64,000 nucleotides of DNA, taken from positions 1,302,001-1,366,000 of the forward strand of contig NZ_CP081001.1 in assembly GCF_029590555.1 (NCBI RefSeq), read 5' to 3'. The stretch's first letter is position 1, and each line of letters starts with the position of its first letter. Origin of the DNA: Sphingobium sp. V4 (lineage in GTDB: Bacteria; Pseudomonadota; Alphaproteobacteria; Sphingomonadales; Sphingomonadaceae). The translations under genes and the position numbers were made by a program. Below the pieces are notes generated by a model that worked only from the letters and a program-made list of their open reading frames with translations, did not search any database and had not been told where the DNA came from. Positions 1-8,882 of this stretch are shown one piece after another.

Positions 1-526
1 ACAGTGGCGCATGCCCGGCGCTAAGCCGGTCGATCGCTCCGATTAGGCTGTCGAGCCCGCCCGAGAACAAGCTGATACCATCGTACGGGATGCCGCCGAG
101 CCGATTGTCGGGTGCGACGACAAGGGCACGGTGGGTTTGCGGGCGGCCCCTAAACCCGACCTGCCAACGATCGCCCGTCAGGAAATCGAGGGCACGTTTT
201 AGGATGTGCCCGGTTCTCCGCCAGATGGTTGGATCGCTCACCGGAACGACCAGCCGGATCTCGCGAGTCCATCCGTCCTGCGCTTCGCTGTCGCGCGAGA
301 TGCGCGTGTCCGCCGCATGGACGTGCGCGGCGAGGACGAGGAGGTCCGCGCCGATCTCGCTCGGATGGAGGCCGAGCTTCCGGAGATCGTCCAGCGCGTG
401 GCCGATCCCGAATGCGAGACCATCAGCGGGGCCGAAGGCTAGCTGCGTCATCCGCTCGTCGGCCGCCTTCGGTATCCTGGTGCGATCGCCTGGGCCGAGA
501 CGACCTACGATGAGGTGCCGGGTCAC
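1..526 (-). CDS. qatC: QatC, QueC-like protein of the QatABCD anti-phage system (partial, cut by left edge)
   Basis: N-terminal 175 residues of a QueC-like (7-cyano-7-deazaguanine synthase superfamily) protein. The reading frame opens at a GTG (524-526) that overlaps the TGA stop of the upstream gene (GTGA overlap), so translation is probably coupled. The frame stays open to base 1. At about residues 155-160 (plus-strand bases 47-64) is SGGLDS, the PP-loop that binds ATP in QueC-like and other N-type ATP pyrophosphatases. About 150 residues precede the PP-loop, whereas housekeeping QueC carries it at its N-terminus; the offset, and the position after qatA and qatB, fit QatC rather than queuosine synthesis. 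Known: QatC is essential for Qat defence, but its nucleotide or protein target is not settled. The C-terminal half and the expected qatD lie outside the window. Confidence 0.85.
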   Translation of the reverse strand, partial: MTRHLIVGRLGPGDRTRIPKAADERMTQLAFGPADGLAFGIGHALDDLRKLGLHPSEIGADLLVLAAHVHAADTRISRDSEAQDGWTREIRLVVPVSDPTIWRRTGHILKRALDFLTGDRWQVGFRGRPQTHRALVVAPDNRLGGIPYDGISLFSGGLDSLIGAIDRLSAGHAPL

Positions 527-1392
527 TTCTGCGCCTCCTCTTCGCCGAGCGCCTCGAGGATGTCGAAGGCCGCCTCGTAAATGCGGTCGATCGTCTGGGC
601 GAGTGCGGCCGAATCGATCGCCGCGAAGTCGATGGCCGCTTCGCTGAAGACATCGGCGACACCGCCCAGGATGAAGTCATGGAGCTGATCCCGCACCGCT
701 TCCGCAGCGCTAATGTCCGAGGGAACCTCGACTCCCTTCACCCCGATGTCATTGTAGATCCGGTCTTCGATCGTGTGGGCGATGTAGAGCTCGAGCACAG
801 TCTGCATCTGCTCAGGCGTGAGGTTGGCCATGTCGGTGACACCCGCGTCGGCCAGATCGATGACGGTCTCCATGAAGGCATCGCGCGCGATACCCTCGTC
901 GATCGATCCACCTTCCGGGCAGAAGTGCTCGACGAGGGCGGACAGGATGTCGGCTGCTGGTCGTCCGGCCAAACCGGCCATGTTGAGAGTCGCGAGAGCC
1001 GCTTGCAGGCCGTTCACGCTGACGTCGCCGAGGAAGCCGGCTATCCGCGCAGCGGCGCCGCGCGACGAACCCATCTTGCGCGCGGCCGAGCCGGAACCGC
1101 CCGCCGCCTGGGACACATATTGGGATACGGCGCGTCCGAGCGCGCGCCGATCGCCCCCGCCAGAGCTCGCGAACTTGGTGAAGTTCCGACGCGCATTCCT
1201 GAACCGGTCCGGCATCGGTGGCGGTATGGGTGCGGGCCGAGGCGCTGGCGCCGGTGGAACGGGCTGGGCTCCATCTTCGTCCGGAGGAGCTGGTGCCGCT
1301 CCAGGAGCAGCGCCTCCGTCGCCGTCATCGACGAAGTCGGGAACGAGCGGGTTATTGCCTTTTGGACCGCCGAACGGCGTCGAGGTTCCCAT
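523..1392 (-). CDS. qatB: QatB, Qat anti-phage system protein
   Basis: 289-residue protein. The start at 1392 was chosen over the upstream in-frame ATG because it gives the N-terminus MGTSTPFGGPKGNNPLVPDF, typical of QatB proteins, and because this ATG overlaps the stop of the ATPase gene (TGATG). Residues about 25-65 are Pro/Ala-rich and probably disordered. Residues about 70-130 are basic and Gly/Ser-rich, and the C-terminal 150 residues are predominantly helical and acidic, ending in EEEAQK. No catalytic motif is visible. Known: QatB is the uncharacterised second component of QatABCD and is needed for defence. It is recognised by the N-terminus, length and position between a KAP ATPase and a QueC-like gene. 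Its biochemical role is unknown. Confidence 0.85.
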   Translation of the reverse strand: MGTSTPFGGPKGNNPLVPDFVDDGDGGAAPGAAPAPPDEDGAQPVPPAPAPRPAPIPPPMPDRFRNARRNFTKFASSGGGDRRALGRAVSQYVSQAAGGSGSAARKMGSSRGAAARIAGFLGDVSVNGLQAALATLNMAGLAGRPAADILSALVEHFCPEGGSIDEGIARDAFMETVIDLADAGVTDMANLTPEQMQTVLELYIAHTIEDRIYNDIGVKGVEVPSDISAAEAVRDQLHDFILGGVADVFSEAAIDFAAIDSAALAQTIDRIYEAAFDILEALGEEEAQK

Positions 1393-3371
1393 CAGCTTTT
1401 CGCCTTGCTCTTGAGCGACATCGCGGCGCCCGCTGCCATCTTTAGAGCGGCATTGTCGTCCTGGTCGTTCCACCGCTTCACGATCAAAGCAAAACGCTGT
1501 CCAGATTGTGAGGCGGTCAGCGCCGCGTTCCAGCCCGACGCCAGCCAGGCACCACAGCGGTCGGCAGGGAGTTGCTCGATGAGATCGAGCAGGCTGGGCT
1601 GTAGCGCAGGCTGCGCAGTGACGAGCGCGATGATGCCGTCGATACCCTTGGGCTTCTGCTTGAAGTCCTCATTCGACATGATCCGCGACCGGACGCCCTC
1701 GAAAACCTTGCTCGCTTCGGCGGGCACCAGTTCGTTGAGCTTCGCACCCTGCGCGCCTATCGCGACCTTGGGCAGCATCAGGATATCCACGATGCCCTGG
1801 AGATGGCCCAGCGTGGACGCGGCGCCGAAGAAATCCTTCCGGTCGCGGGCGATGAACAAATACGGGCGAAGATCGACGCCCGTCAGTTTCGGTTCGAGCT
1901 TGGCCCATTCTGTCACACGGTCGTCGACCCGCCATTCATCGAGGATCTGATCGCTCGCGGGAGTGGGTGCGGGAGTCGTCTCGGGTTTCGGCTTGCGCCG
2001 GGATGTAACTTCTTCTGTGGACGATTCGGATGCAACCTCGGCGATGGGCGCCGCAACCGGGCCTGCCTCGAGCTTGTCCAACCTCCTGCAGAAACCTCCC
2101 TGGTCCTGTGCAGCGTCATTCGCGACCTGCTCGAACAGGCGTGGGATAAAGCGTTCGGCGAGCATCAGCTTGGCGAGGACCGTGCGCTTGAAGTCGTCAC
2201 CAAACTGTCGGTTGCGGGCGGTGTGTTCGCGCAACAGCAGCGCATTCAGGAACCGCTTGATCTGACGAGGGTTGCCGAACGTTCCGCGAGCGAGGAGCGG
2301 ACCAATCTGGTCGCTCAGGGTCAATGCCGCGACTACCTCGTGAGCTTTGTCGCCAAGGTCGCCGAGCGTGTCGCGTAGCAAAGCCGCATCGACGCCGCCG
2401 CCCTTCCAGGGCTCTCGTAACGCTATCCGTGCTTCGGCGATCAGCTCTTTGAAGCCGGCGTGGTCCTCGCCCAGCTCTGCACCCACGAGCAGCAGCGTCA
2501 CGTACGATCGGGTCTCAACGTCGCCGAGCGCCGGAATCCGGAACGGCACCTGGATCAGCTTCTCGAGATAGTTGCGCGCATAGTCGCGCGGACCGGTGCT
2601 GTCGGGCAGGTCGGGGAAGTGCTTGCGAACGGAGTACTCGATCATTGCCTCATCGGCGGCAACGACGAACGCGGTGTTGTCCGTGAACAGGAAGAGTCGG
2701 ACGGCCTCGAGCGTTTCGATCGCGGTATCGGGAAGGCACCGATCGAGATCATCGATCAGCACAACCAACTGATCGACTCCCGCCTTCTCCAAGAGCTCGT
2801 CGAAGGCCTTCCGGAAGGCCTGAATCTCTTCCGGCACTTTCTTCGACGAGGGCTTCAACAGGCCGTTGGCCCCTTCGGCGGCCGCGTCGAGGCTCTCCTT
2901 CGTCGCAAGCTTTGCGGGATCGGCGGCGAGGTCCTTGAGCTTGGCAAAAAGCCCGGCCACCAGATCGGGAGAAGGAATACCGGTCGTCGCGGTCAATGCG
3001 AGTCCCCCAGCATGCCTCGCGACCTTCAGCCAATCGATCCGGCTGAAGATGTCTTTCACGGTATCGCCGGCCTTGGTCAGCATCGGGCGCTTTTCGACGA
3101 GCGCGGTAACGATACCCTCGATCAAGGCGATCTTTGCGTCTTCGAAGCCTTGAAACCGCCAGCCGTTGAACTTCAGGCAGACAGAATTCGCATGGGTCTC
3201 GAACTGAGTCTCGATCATCTCGAGAATGCTCGACTTTCCAGCGCCCCAGTCGCCGTGGACGCCGATCGTCATTGGCTTTGATGGATTGTCCCGCAGCAAC
3301 GCCACGATAGACGCGGCGATCGGCTCATTGTTGAGCAGGTCGACCTTGGTCTCGTTGTCGAACAAAAACAT
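1392..3371 (-). CDS. qatA: QatA, KAP-family P-loop ATPase of the QatABCD anti-phage system
   Basis: 659-residue KAP-type P-loop NTPase and first gene of the qat operon. Walker A is GDWGAGKSS (residues 40-48) and Walker B is LVVLIDDLD (about 202-210), followed by RCLPDTAIETLEAVRLF, a typical KAP segment. A further conserved block, NPRQIKRFLNALL, lies near residue 370. Some KAP proteins have membrane segments between Walker A and B; here residues 118-145 are only mildly hydrophobic, so membrane anchoring is doubtful. The C-terminal 250 residues have a charged linker and a helical region of unknown role. The start is preceded by a G-rich site (CTGGGGG, about 7 bases upstream). It overlaps qatB by one base. 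Known: the ATPase is required for QatABCD defence. Inferred: it is the sensor or motor of the complex. Confidence 0.88.
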   Translation of the reverse strand: MFLFDNETKVDLLNNEPIAASIVALLRDNPSKPMTIGVHGDWGAGKSSILEMIETQFETHANSVCLKFNGWRFQGFEDAKIALIEGIVTALVEKRPMLTKAGDTVKDIFSRIDWLKVARHAGGLALTATTGIPSPDLVAGLFAKLKDLAADPAKLATKESLDAAAEGANGLLKPSSKKVPEEIQAFRKAFDELLEKAGVDQLVVLIDDLDRCLPDTAIETLEAVRLFLFTDNTAFVVAADEAMIEYSVRKHFPDLPDSTGPRDYARNYLEKLIQVPFRIPALGDVETRSYVTLLLVGAELGEDHAGFKELIAEARIALREPWKGGGVDAALLRDTLGDLGDKAHEVVAALTLSDQIGPLLARGTFGNPRQIKRFLNALLLREHTARNRQFGDDFKRTVLAKLMLAERFIPRLFEQVANDAAQDQGGFCRRLDKLEAGPVAAPIAEVASESSTEEVTSRRKPKPETTPAPTPASDQILDEWRVDDRVTEWAKLEPKLTGVDLRPYLFIARDRKDFFGAASTLGHLQGIVDILMLPKVAIGAQGAKLNELVPAEASKVFEGVRSRIMSNEDFKQKPKGIDGIIALVTAQPALQPSLLDLIEQLPADRCGAWLASGWNAALTASQSGQRFALIVKRWNDQDDNAALKMAAGAAMSLKSKAKS

Positions 3372-3766
3372 GGCACACCCCCAGCGCCATGCTTGAGCGC
3401 TTAAATCGATAGGTCAAGCCCGAAACAATCCTGCCAAGCTCGTTTGCTCAAGTAAGAGCCTTTAATGGTAGAACGTCAGCTTATGTGTTCTCCTGTCAAA
3501 AGCTGTCAGTTCGCATCCGGCTTAATCTGGGGTCCCGCAGGCAAAACCGGACAGGCCGCGTCTGGGAACAAAATATCGTCGGCTAAATAGCTGCAAAGGG
3601 TCGACTGTGGAGCTGGGGCGAAGCCCCCGTTCCTGAAATATCCTATGAACTCCAGCATATGCCGGGATCAGTGGCTCGGAACGCTGCGGCACTTGGTGCG
3701 GCTGCGCCAGTTTCCGCTGGATAAGTAGCTCGCCCGAAGGCCAGCGATCGCCTGAGCTGCGGCGAC
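3372..3766. other. intergenic region between qatA and the LysR gene; probable qat promoter
   Basis: 395 bases without a convincing gene. The part next to qatA (3372-3500) is AT-richer than its surroundings and should carry the qat promoter on the minus strand; reading toward qatA, a TTGACC lies at about 3410-3416, but no clear -10 was found. The part next to the LysR stop (3520-3766) has open frames on the minus strand but no start, ribosome site or family resemblance, and looks like decayed sequence. Confidence 0.4.
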
Positions 3767-4669
3767 TTAAATGCGGCCACGCTCCCGGAGCCGATCGAGA
3801 AGAAGGCTGAAGGCGGCTGAATGCTGCCGGCGACTGGGATAATAGAGGAAATAGCCGGCGAACGGCTGAGTCCATTCGGTGAGCACCTGTTTAAGGGCAC
3901 CATTTGTAAGGTACGGCGCAGCGACGTCCTCCATCGCCATCGCCAAGCCAAAGCCGGCTATCGCGCCCTCAAGCACCATCTGAGAATCATCGAAAATCAG
4001 TGCTCCCTCCATCGGCACGCGTACCCCATGCCCGTCCCGTTCCAACTCCCACACATAGATTCCCCCGCCACTGCGCATCCGCAGATTTACGGCACGGTGA
4101 TCCGCGAGGTCGTGGGGGCTTTCGGGTGTGCCGGCCCGATCAAGATAGTCGGGCGATGCGACAACGATCAGGCGTAGGTCCGGCCCGATGCGCACCGCGA
4201 TCATGTCTTTGTCGACTGACTCACCGATTCGTATTCCGGCGTCGAACCTGTCACCAACGATGTCGGTCATCCGGGAATCGAGACTGATTTCTACAATTAC
4301 CTCCGGATAATGCGGCAGCCATTCTTTCACTGCCGGCCACAGCACCGTGTCACAGGCATGCTCGCTCGCCGTGATGCGGATCGTGCCCGAGGGCGTCTTG
4401 CGCAGGTCGCCAATCGAACGCAGCCCTTCTTCGATCATTTCAAGCGCAGGCGTCAGCTGGCCTAGCAGTCGGCTACCGGCTTCGGTCGGCGCAACATTGC
4501 GTGTAGTGCGGGTCAGCAGACGGATGTCGAGGCGCGTTTCAAGGCGCCTGAGTGCGTGGCTGAGTGCCGACTGGGACATCCCGAGTCGGGCAGCGGCGCG
4601 GGTGAAGTTCCCATCTTCTGCGATGGCGGAGAAGGCATGAAGGTCGTTGAGATCGTCTCGCTGCATCAT
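3767..4669 (-). CDS. LysR-family transcriptional regulator
   Basis: 300-residue LysR-type regulator of normal length. The N-terminus has the winged helix-turn-helix (about residues 6-65) with the family signature FTRAAARLGMSQSALSHALRRLE. Residues about 95-290 form the periplasmic-binding-protein-like effector domain. It is transcribed away from a short-chain dehydrogenase and an aldo/keto reductase across a 191-base gap, the usual arrangement for a LysR protein controlling its divergent neighbours. The effector cannot be read from the sequence. Start at ATG 4669; the second Met (MMQRDD) could also be used. Confidence 0.9.
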   Translation of the reverse strand: MMQRDDLNDLHAFSAIAEDGNFTRAAARLGMSQSALSHALRRLETRLDIRLLTRTTRNVAPTEAGSRLLGQLTPALEMIEEGLRSIGDLRKTPSGTIRITASEHACDTVLWPAVKEWLPHYPEVIVEISLDSRMTDIVGDRFDAGIRIGESVDKDMIAVRIGPDLRLIVVASPDYLDRAGTPESPHDLADHRAVNLRMRSGGGIYVWELERDGHGVRVPMEGALIFDDSQMVLEGAIAGFGLAMAMEDVAAPYLTNGALKQVLTEWTQPFAGYFLYYPSRRQHSAAFSLLLDRLRERGRI

Positions 4670-4860
4670 GGGTGGCTCCCGAACTTGGCGACCGATAGAC
4701 TCACGAGTTGGTCTATCTATGCATGCTGTGCATCAGAATATGCGCGTTTTTCCATCTAATTCATCGCTGCCACAGCCGCTATCTCGTTCCGATGAGAGAG
4801 CCGGTTCATTCCTGCACCCCACGTCTCAAACACCATTTATAGCTATGCTGAGGAATTCAC
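4670..4860. promoter_or_regulatory. divergent promoter region of lysR and the dehydrogenase gene
   Basis: A 191-base, AT-richer divergent gap. A clear ribosome-binding site (GAGGAA, about 4849-4854) precedes the ATG at 4861. A near-palindrome around GCATGCTGTGCAT (about 4721-4733) is a candidate LysR site, but no T-N11-A box could be assigned with certainty. Binding of the neighbouring LysR protein is inferred from the divergent layout only. Confidence 0.4.
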
Positions 4861-5823
4861 ATGACTGACCAATTTGGATGGGCTTCTACGACCGACGACG
4901 TGCTGTCCGGCGTTGACCTTCGGGGTAAGCGGGTGCTCGTAACCGGTGTATCTGCAGGCCTCGGCGTCGAGACTGCGCGCACGCTCGTGGCCCATGGCGC
5001 TGATGTGGTCGGGGCGGCACGCAATCTTGCTAAGGCCGAGCAGGCGACAGAAGTCGTCAGGTCCGCCGCGCAGACCGGCGGTGGCAGTCTGCAACTGATC
5101 GAGCTTGATCTCGCCGACCTGGCGGATGTGCGTGACTGTGCCAATCGCCTGTTGGCGGATGGTCGTCTGTTCGATCTCATCATCGCCAATGCTGGCGTGA
5201 TGGCAGCCCCGTTCGGCCGCACCGTCGATGGCTTCGAGATGCAGTTTGCCACCAACCATCTTGGCCATTTCGTGCTGGTCAACCATATTGCCTCGCTGCT
5301 GCGTGATAGGGCCCGACTGGTCACTCTGTCATCGGCCGCGCATCACATCTCGGACGTCGACCTTGTCGATCCGAATTTCGAGCACACGGACTACGATCCG
5401 TGGGTGTCCTACGGCCGCTCCAAGACGGCGCCGGCCCTGTTCGCTGTGGCGTTCGACAAACGGCATCGTGGGCGCGGCGTCCGCGCAACCAGCGTACATC
5501 CGGGCGGTATCCAGACCGAACTCAATCGGCACATTGGCCTCGAAGCAGATCTGGCGCTTGCCGACCAGATGAATGAGGCTCTGGCGGCTGCCGGGCAACC
5601 GCTCTTCCGATATAAGTCGGTTCCTCAAGGCGCTGCGACCTCGGTCTGGGCAGGTGTCGTGGCCGAGGCAGACATAGTCGGTGGCCACTACTGCGAAGAT
5701 TGCCACGTCGCTTTGATCAACGATGGACCGACCATGGATGGTGTCCGCTCCTATGCGATCGATCCCGATCATGCCGATGCGCTGTGGGCCAAGAGCGAGG
5801 AACTCGTGGGCGAGCGCTTCTAA
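4861..5823 (+). CDS. short-chain dehydrogenase/reductase (SDR family)
   Basis: 320-residue NAD(P)-dependent oxidoreductase. It has the nucleotide-binding motif TGVSAGLG (residues 28-35), NAGV (110-113), the catalytic Ser in LSSAAHH (157-158) and the catalytic YGRSK (Tyr184, Lys188). The length and the HHISDVDLVDPNFE segment resemble retinol-dehydrogenase/WW-domain-oxidoreductase-like SDRs, a large group with few known bacterial substrates. A gene for an aldo/keto reductase starts 28 bases downstream, so the two are probably cotranscribed and under the divergent LysR protein. Substrate unknown; detoxification of reactive carbonyls is a guess. Confidence 0.88.
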   Translation: MTDQFGWASTTDDVLSGVDLRGKRVLVTGVSAGLGVETARTLVAHGADVVGAARNLAKAEQATEVVRSAAQTGGGSLQLIELDLADLADVRDCANRLLADGRLFDLIIANAGVMAAPFGRTVDGFEMQFATNHLGHFVLVNHIASLLRDRARLVTLSSAAHHISDVDLVDPNFEHTDYDPWVSYGRSKTAPALFAVAFDKRHRGRGVRATSVHPGGIQTELNRHIGLEADLALADQMNEALAAAGQPLFRYKSVPQGAATSVWAGVVAEADIVGGHYCEDCHVALINDGPTMDGVRSYAIDPDHADALWAKSEELVGERF

Positions 5824-5838
5824 CTCCGATACAGATGA

Positions 5839-6834
<996 letters not shown>

Positions 6835-7026
6835 GGGACGGAGTTATTTGGTCGACATTGGCCGGCGGCGAGAGCGACCGGAAGAGCTGAACGTCTGCTA
6901 CTGGGGATCGAAAATCAGGCGCTGAGCGTGTGCAATGGGTCGGGCTCTGCAAAAGCGCAGTTTAAGCGAATATTGTACGCAGAAGTGCACGCGGAAGCTA
7001 ACGCCCCAATGAAAGCGGGTCGCGAC

Positions 7027-7030
7027 CTAG
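7027..7030. repeat. CTAG target-site duplication, left copy
   Basis: CTAG directly outside the left end of the insertion sequence, matched by CTAG at 8463-8466. Because CTAG is itself a palindrome it extends the apparent inverted repeat; a 4-base YTAR target duplication is the rule for IS701-family elements. Confidence 0.75.
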
Positions 7031-8462
7031 CACTACTTTGGCAGATTGATACCGGAGGGGATTCCCTTTGGGAGGTTTCGGTGATTCATAGGAGGTCGGC
7101 TATAGTGGAGTGCCGGCCATGGACACGGACTGGAGGAATGATCTTGAGCGCTGGTTGGCGCCCTTTGTGAACGCCCTCGGCCATCGCGCGCGGCGCGAGA
7201 TGTGCCCGGCGTATATCGCTGGTCTGATTGGGCCGGGCGACCGCAAGAGCATCCAGCCGATGGCCGCCAAAGCCGATGATATCAGCTATGACCGACTTCA
7301 TCATTTCATCGGCGCAGGCATTTGGGACAGCGCGCCGCTGGAAGCGGAGCTCTGGCGACAAGCCGATGCGTTGGTCGGTAGCGCAGAAAGCTGGCTGATC
7401 ATCGATGATACGGCGCTGCCGAAGAAGGGGCAGAGCTCGGTCGGCGTGGCACCGCAATATGCCTCGGCGCTGGGCAAGAACGCCAACTGCCAGACGATGG
7501 TATCGGTGACGCTCGCGCGTGGTGAGGTGCCGGTGATGCTGGGCCTGCGCCTGTTCCTGCCGGAGAGTTGGACCAGTGATCCGGCGCGCATGGACCGTGC
7601 CGGCGTGCCCGATGCGCACCGCGTTGCCAAAACCAAGCCTGAGATGGCAATCGCGGAGGTCGATCGCGTGCACGCCGCCGGCGTGCGGTTCGGCTGCGTA
7701 CTTGCCGATGCGGGTTACGGCCTGAGCGGCCCCTTCCGGCAGGCGCTGAGTGACCGCGGGCTGGCCTGGGCTGTGGGTATCCCTGGACGTCAGAAGGTCT
7801 ACCCTGCCGATGTCGCCTTGGTCTTCCCGGTGGCAGGTCGAGGACGGCCTCGTCAGCGCCACGTACCCAACAGCAGGTCGATTGCCGCCCAGACGATGCT
7901 CGAAAGCGCGAAGTGGCGTCAGGTCAGCTGGCGGCGCGGCACCAAAGGGCGCCTCTCCGCCCGCTTCGCCGCTATTCGTGTTCGGGTGGCGGACGGTCCG
8001 CCACAGCGTATTGGCACCATGGGTGCCCAGCACATGCCTGGCGAGGAGGTCTGGCTTGTCGGCGAACACCGCTCCAGCGGCGAACGCAAATACTACCTTT
8101 CCAACCTGCCCGCCGACACGCCGATCAGGAAGCTCGCCGGCGCCATCAAGGCGCGATGGATCTGCGAACAGGCCCATCAGCAGTTGAAGGAGGAGCTCGG
8201 CCTTGATCACTTCGAAGGCCGTTCCTGGACTGGCCTGCATCGACACACGCTCATGACGATGATCGCCTACGCCTTCCTCCAGACCCGCCGCCTCCGCGCT
8301 GCGGGCCGGGAAAAAAAGAGTCGTCGGTCCGCCGCCGCAGCCTAGCTTGCCAGCGATCCGGCAAGCGATCCTCGATCACCTCTCACGCCCGCCGCCAACC
8401 TGCTGCGCTCGCTGCGGGGCCGTCCTCATCACGGCACCCAACATCAATCTGCCAAAGTAGTG
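7031..8462 (+). mobile_element. complete IS701-family insertion sequence (1432 bp)
   Basis: The element has perfect 20-bp terminal inverted repeats (7031-7050 CACTACTTTGGCAGATTGAT and its complement at 8443-8462) flanked by CTAG on both sides. It holds one intact transposase gene on the plus strand. Size, single ORF, terminal repeats and 4-base CTAG target all fit IS701. It is inserted in non-coding sequence between the aldo/keto reductase gene and the tRNA-Lys gene, and no gene is visibly broken. Intact ends and an intact transposase suggest recent insertion and possible mobility. Confidence 0.92.
7110..8345 (+). CDS. IS701-family transposase (DDE)
   Basis: 411-residue DDE transposase. Acidic residues in the expected places are the Asp in WLIIDDTALPKKG (about 99-100), the Asp in GCVLADAGYG (200) and a Glu in the CEQAHQQLKEELGLDHFEGR block (about 353-362). 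The segment SVGVAPQYASALGKNANCQ is typical of IS701 transposases. The start is GTG at 7110, supported by AGGAGG nine bases upstream; the ATG at 7119 is less well placed. No frameshift or internal stop, so the enzyme is probably functional. Confidence 0.93.
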   Translation: MPAMDTDWRNDLERWLAPFVNALGHRARREMCPAYIAGLIGPGDRKSIQPMAAKADDISYDRLHHFIGAGIWDSAPLEAELWRQADALVGSAESWLIIDDTALPKKGQSSVGVAPQYASALGKNANCQTMVSVTLARGEVPVMLGLRLFLPESWTSDPARMDRAGVPDAHRVAKTKPEMAIAEVDRVHAAGVRFGCVLADAGYGLSGPFRQALSDRGLAWAVGIPGRQKVYPADVALVFPVAGRGRPRQRHVPNSRSIAAQTMLESAKWRQVSWRRGTKGRLSARFAAIRVRVADGPPQRIGTMGAQHMPGEEVWLVGEHRSSGERKYYLSNLPADTPIRKLAGAIKARWICEQAHQQLKEELGLDHFEGRSWTGLHRHTLMTMIAYAFLQTRRLRAAGREKKSRRSAAAA

Positions 8463-8466
8463 CTAG
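8463..8466. repeat. CTAG target-site duplication, right copy
   Basis: Partner of the CTAG at 7027-7030, immediately outside the right inverted repeat of the insertion sequence. Confidence 0.75.
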
Positions 8467-8686
8467 GCTTGAAATACATTCTTGATCCTTCGCGCGGCGA
8501 GGGAACTCCAAGCGGTTGCCCCACGCCTTGGCTACCTCTCGCTGTGTGCAGGTCTCTCACACCGTATCCGTACGTCTCTGGTTATCGCAGGGGGGGCATT
8601 TGTGGCCAAAAGTGTGGCCAAAAATAAAAGGCCAAAGCCAGCCGGTAGCCGAGCCTACTTTAACTCACTGATTTTATTGAGATTTT
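8467..8686. other. probable island boundary next to tRNA-Lys (attachment-site region)
   Basis: 220 bases between the insertion sequence and the 3' end of the tRNA-Lys gene, with no gene. Near 8600-8625 a short tandem, GTGGCCAAAA then GTGTGGCCAAAA, resembles arm-type binding repeats of tyrosine integrases, and an AT-rich stretch abuts the tRNA 3' end. The tRNA 3' end faces the accessory genes, the orientation expected if an island integrated there. No integrase gene and no second copy of the tRNA 3' end are in the window, so the attachment-site call is inference. Confidence 0.4.
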
Positions 8687-8762
<76 letters not shown>

Positions 8763-8882
8763 ACGCTGGCGTTGGCGTGACCCTGTGGGTCGTCGCTCCG
8801 GCGTGGCCGGGCTGTTAGCAGCCGCTCGCGATTCTGCAAACACTAAATCGCGTTGCGGCGGAAATTTTCGTTCGCGCTTGCG

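Noticed and set aside
523..1473. A longer QatB with 27 extra N-terminal residues
   Set aside because: The extra part (MERPGRQC...) lies over qatA; the internal ATG at 1392 has the family N-terminus and the coupled overlap.
3522..3875. A gene on the minus strand downstream of the LysR gene
   Set aside because: The frame overlaps the LysR end, has no ribosome site and no recognisable family.
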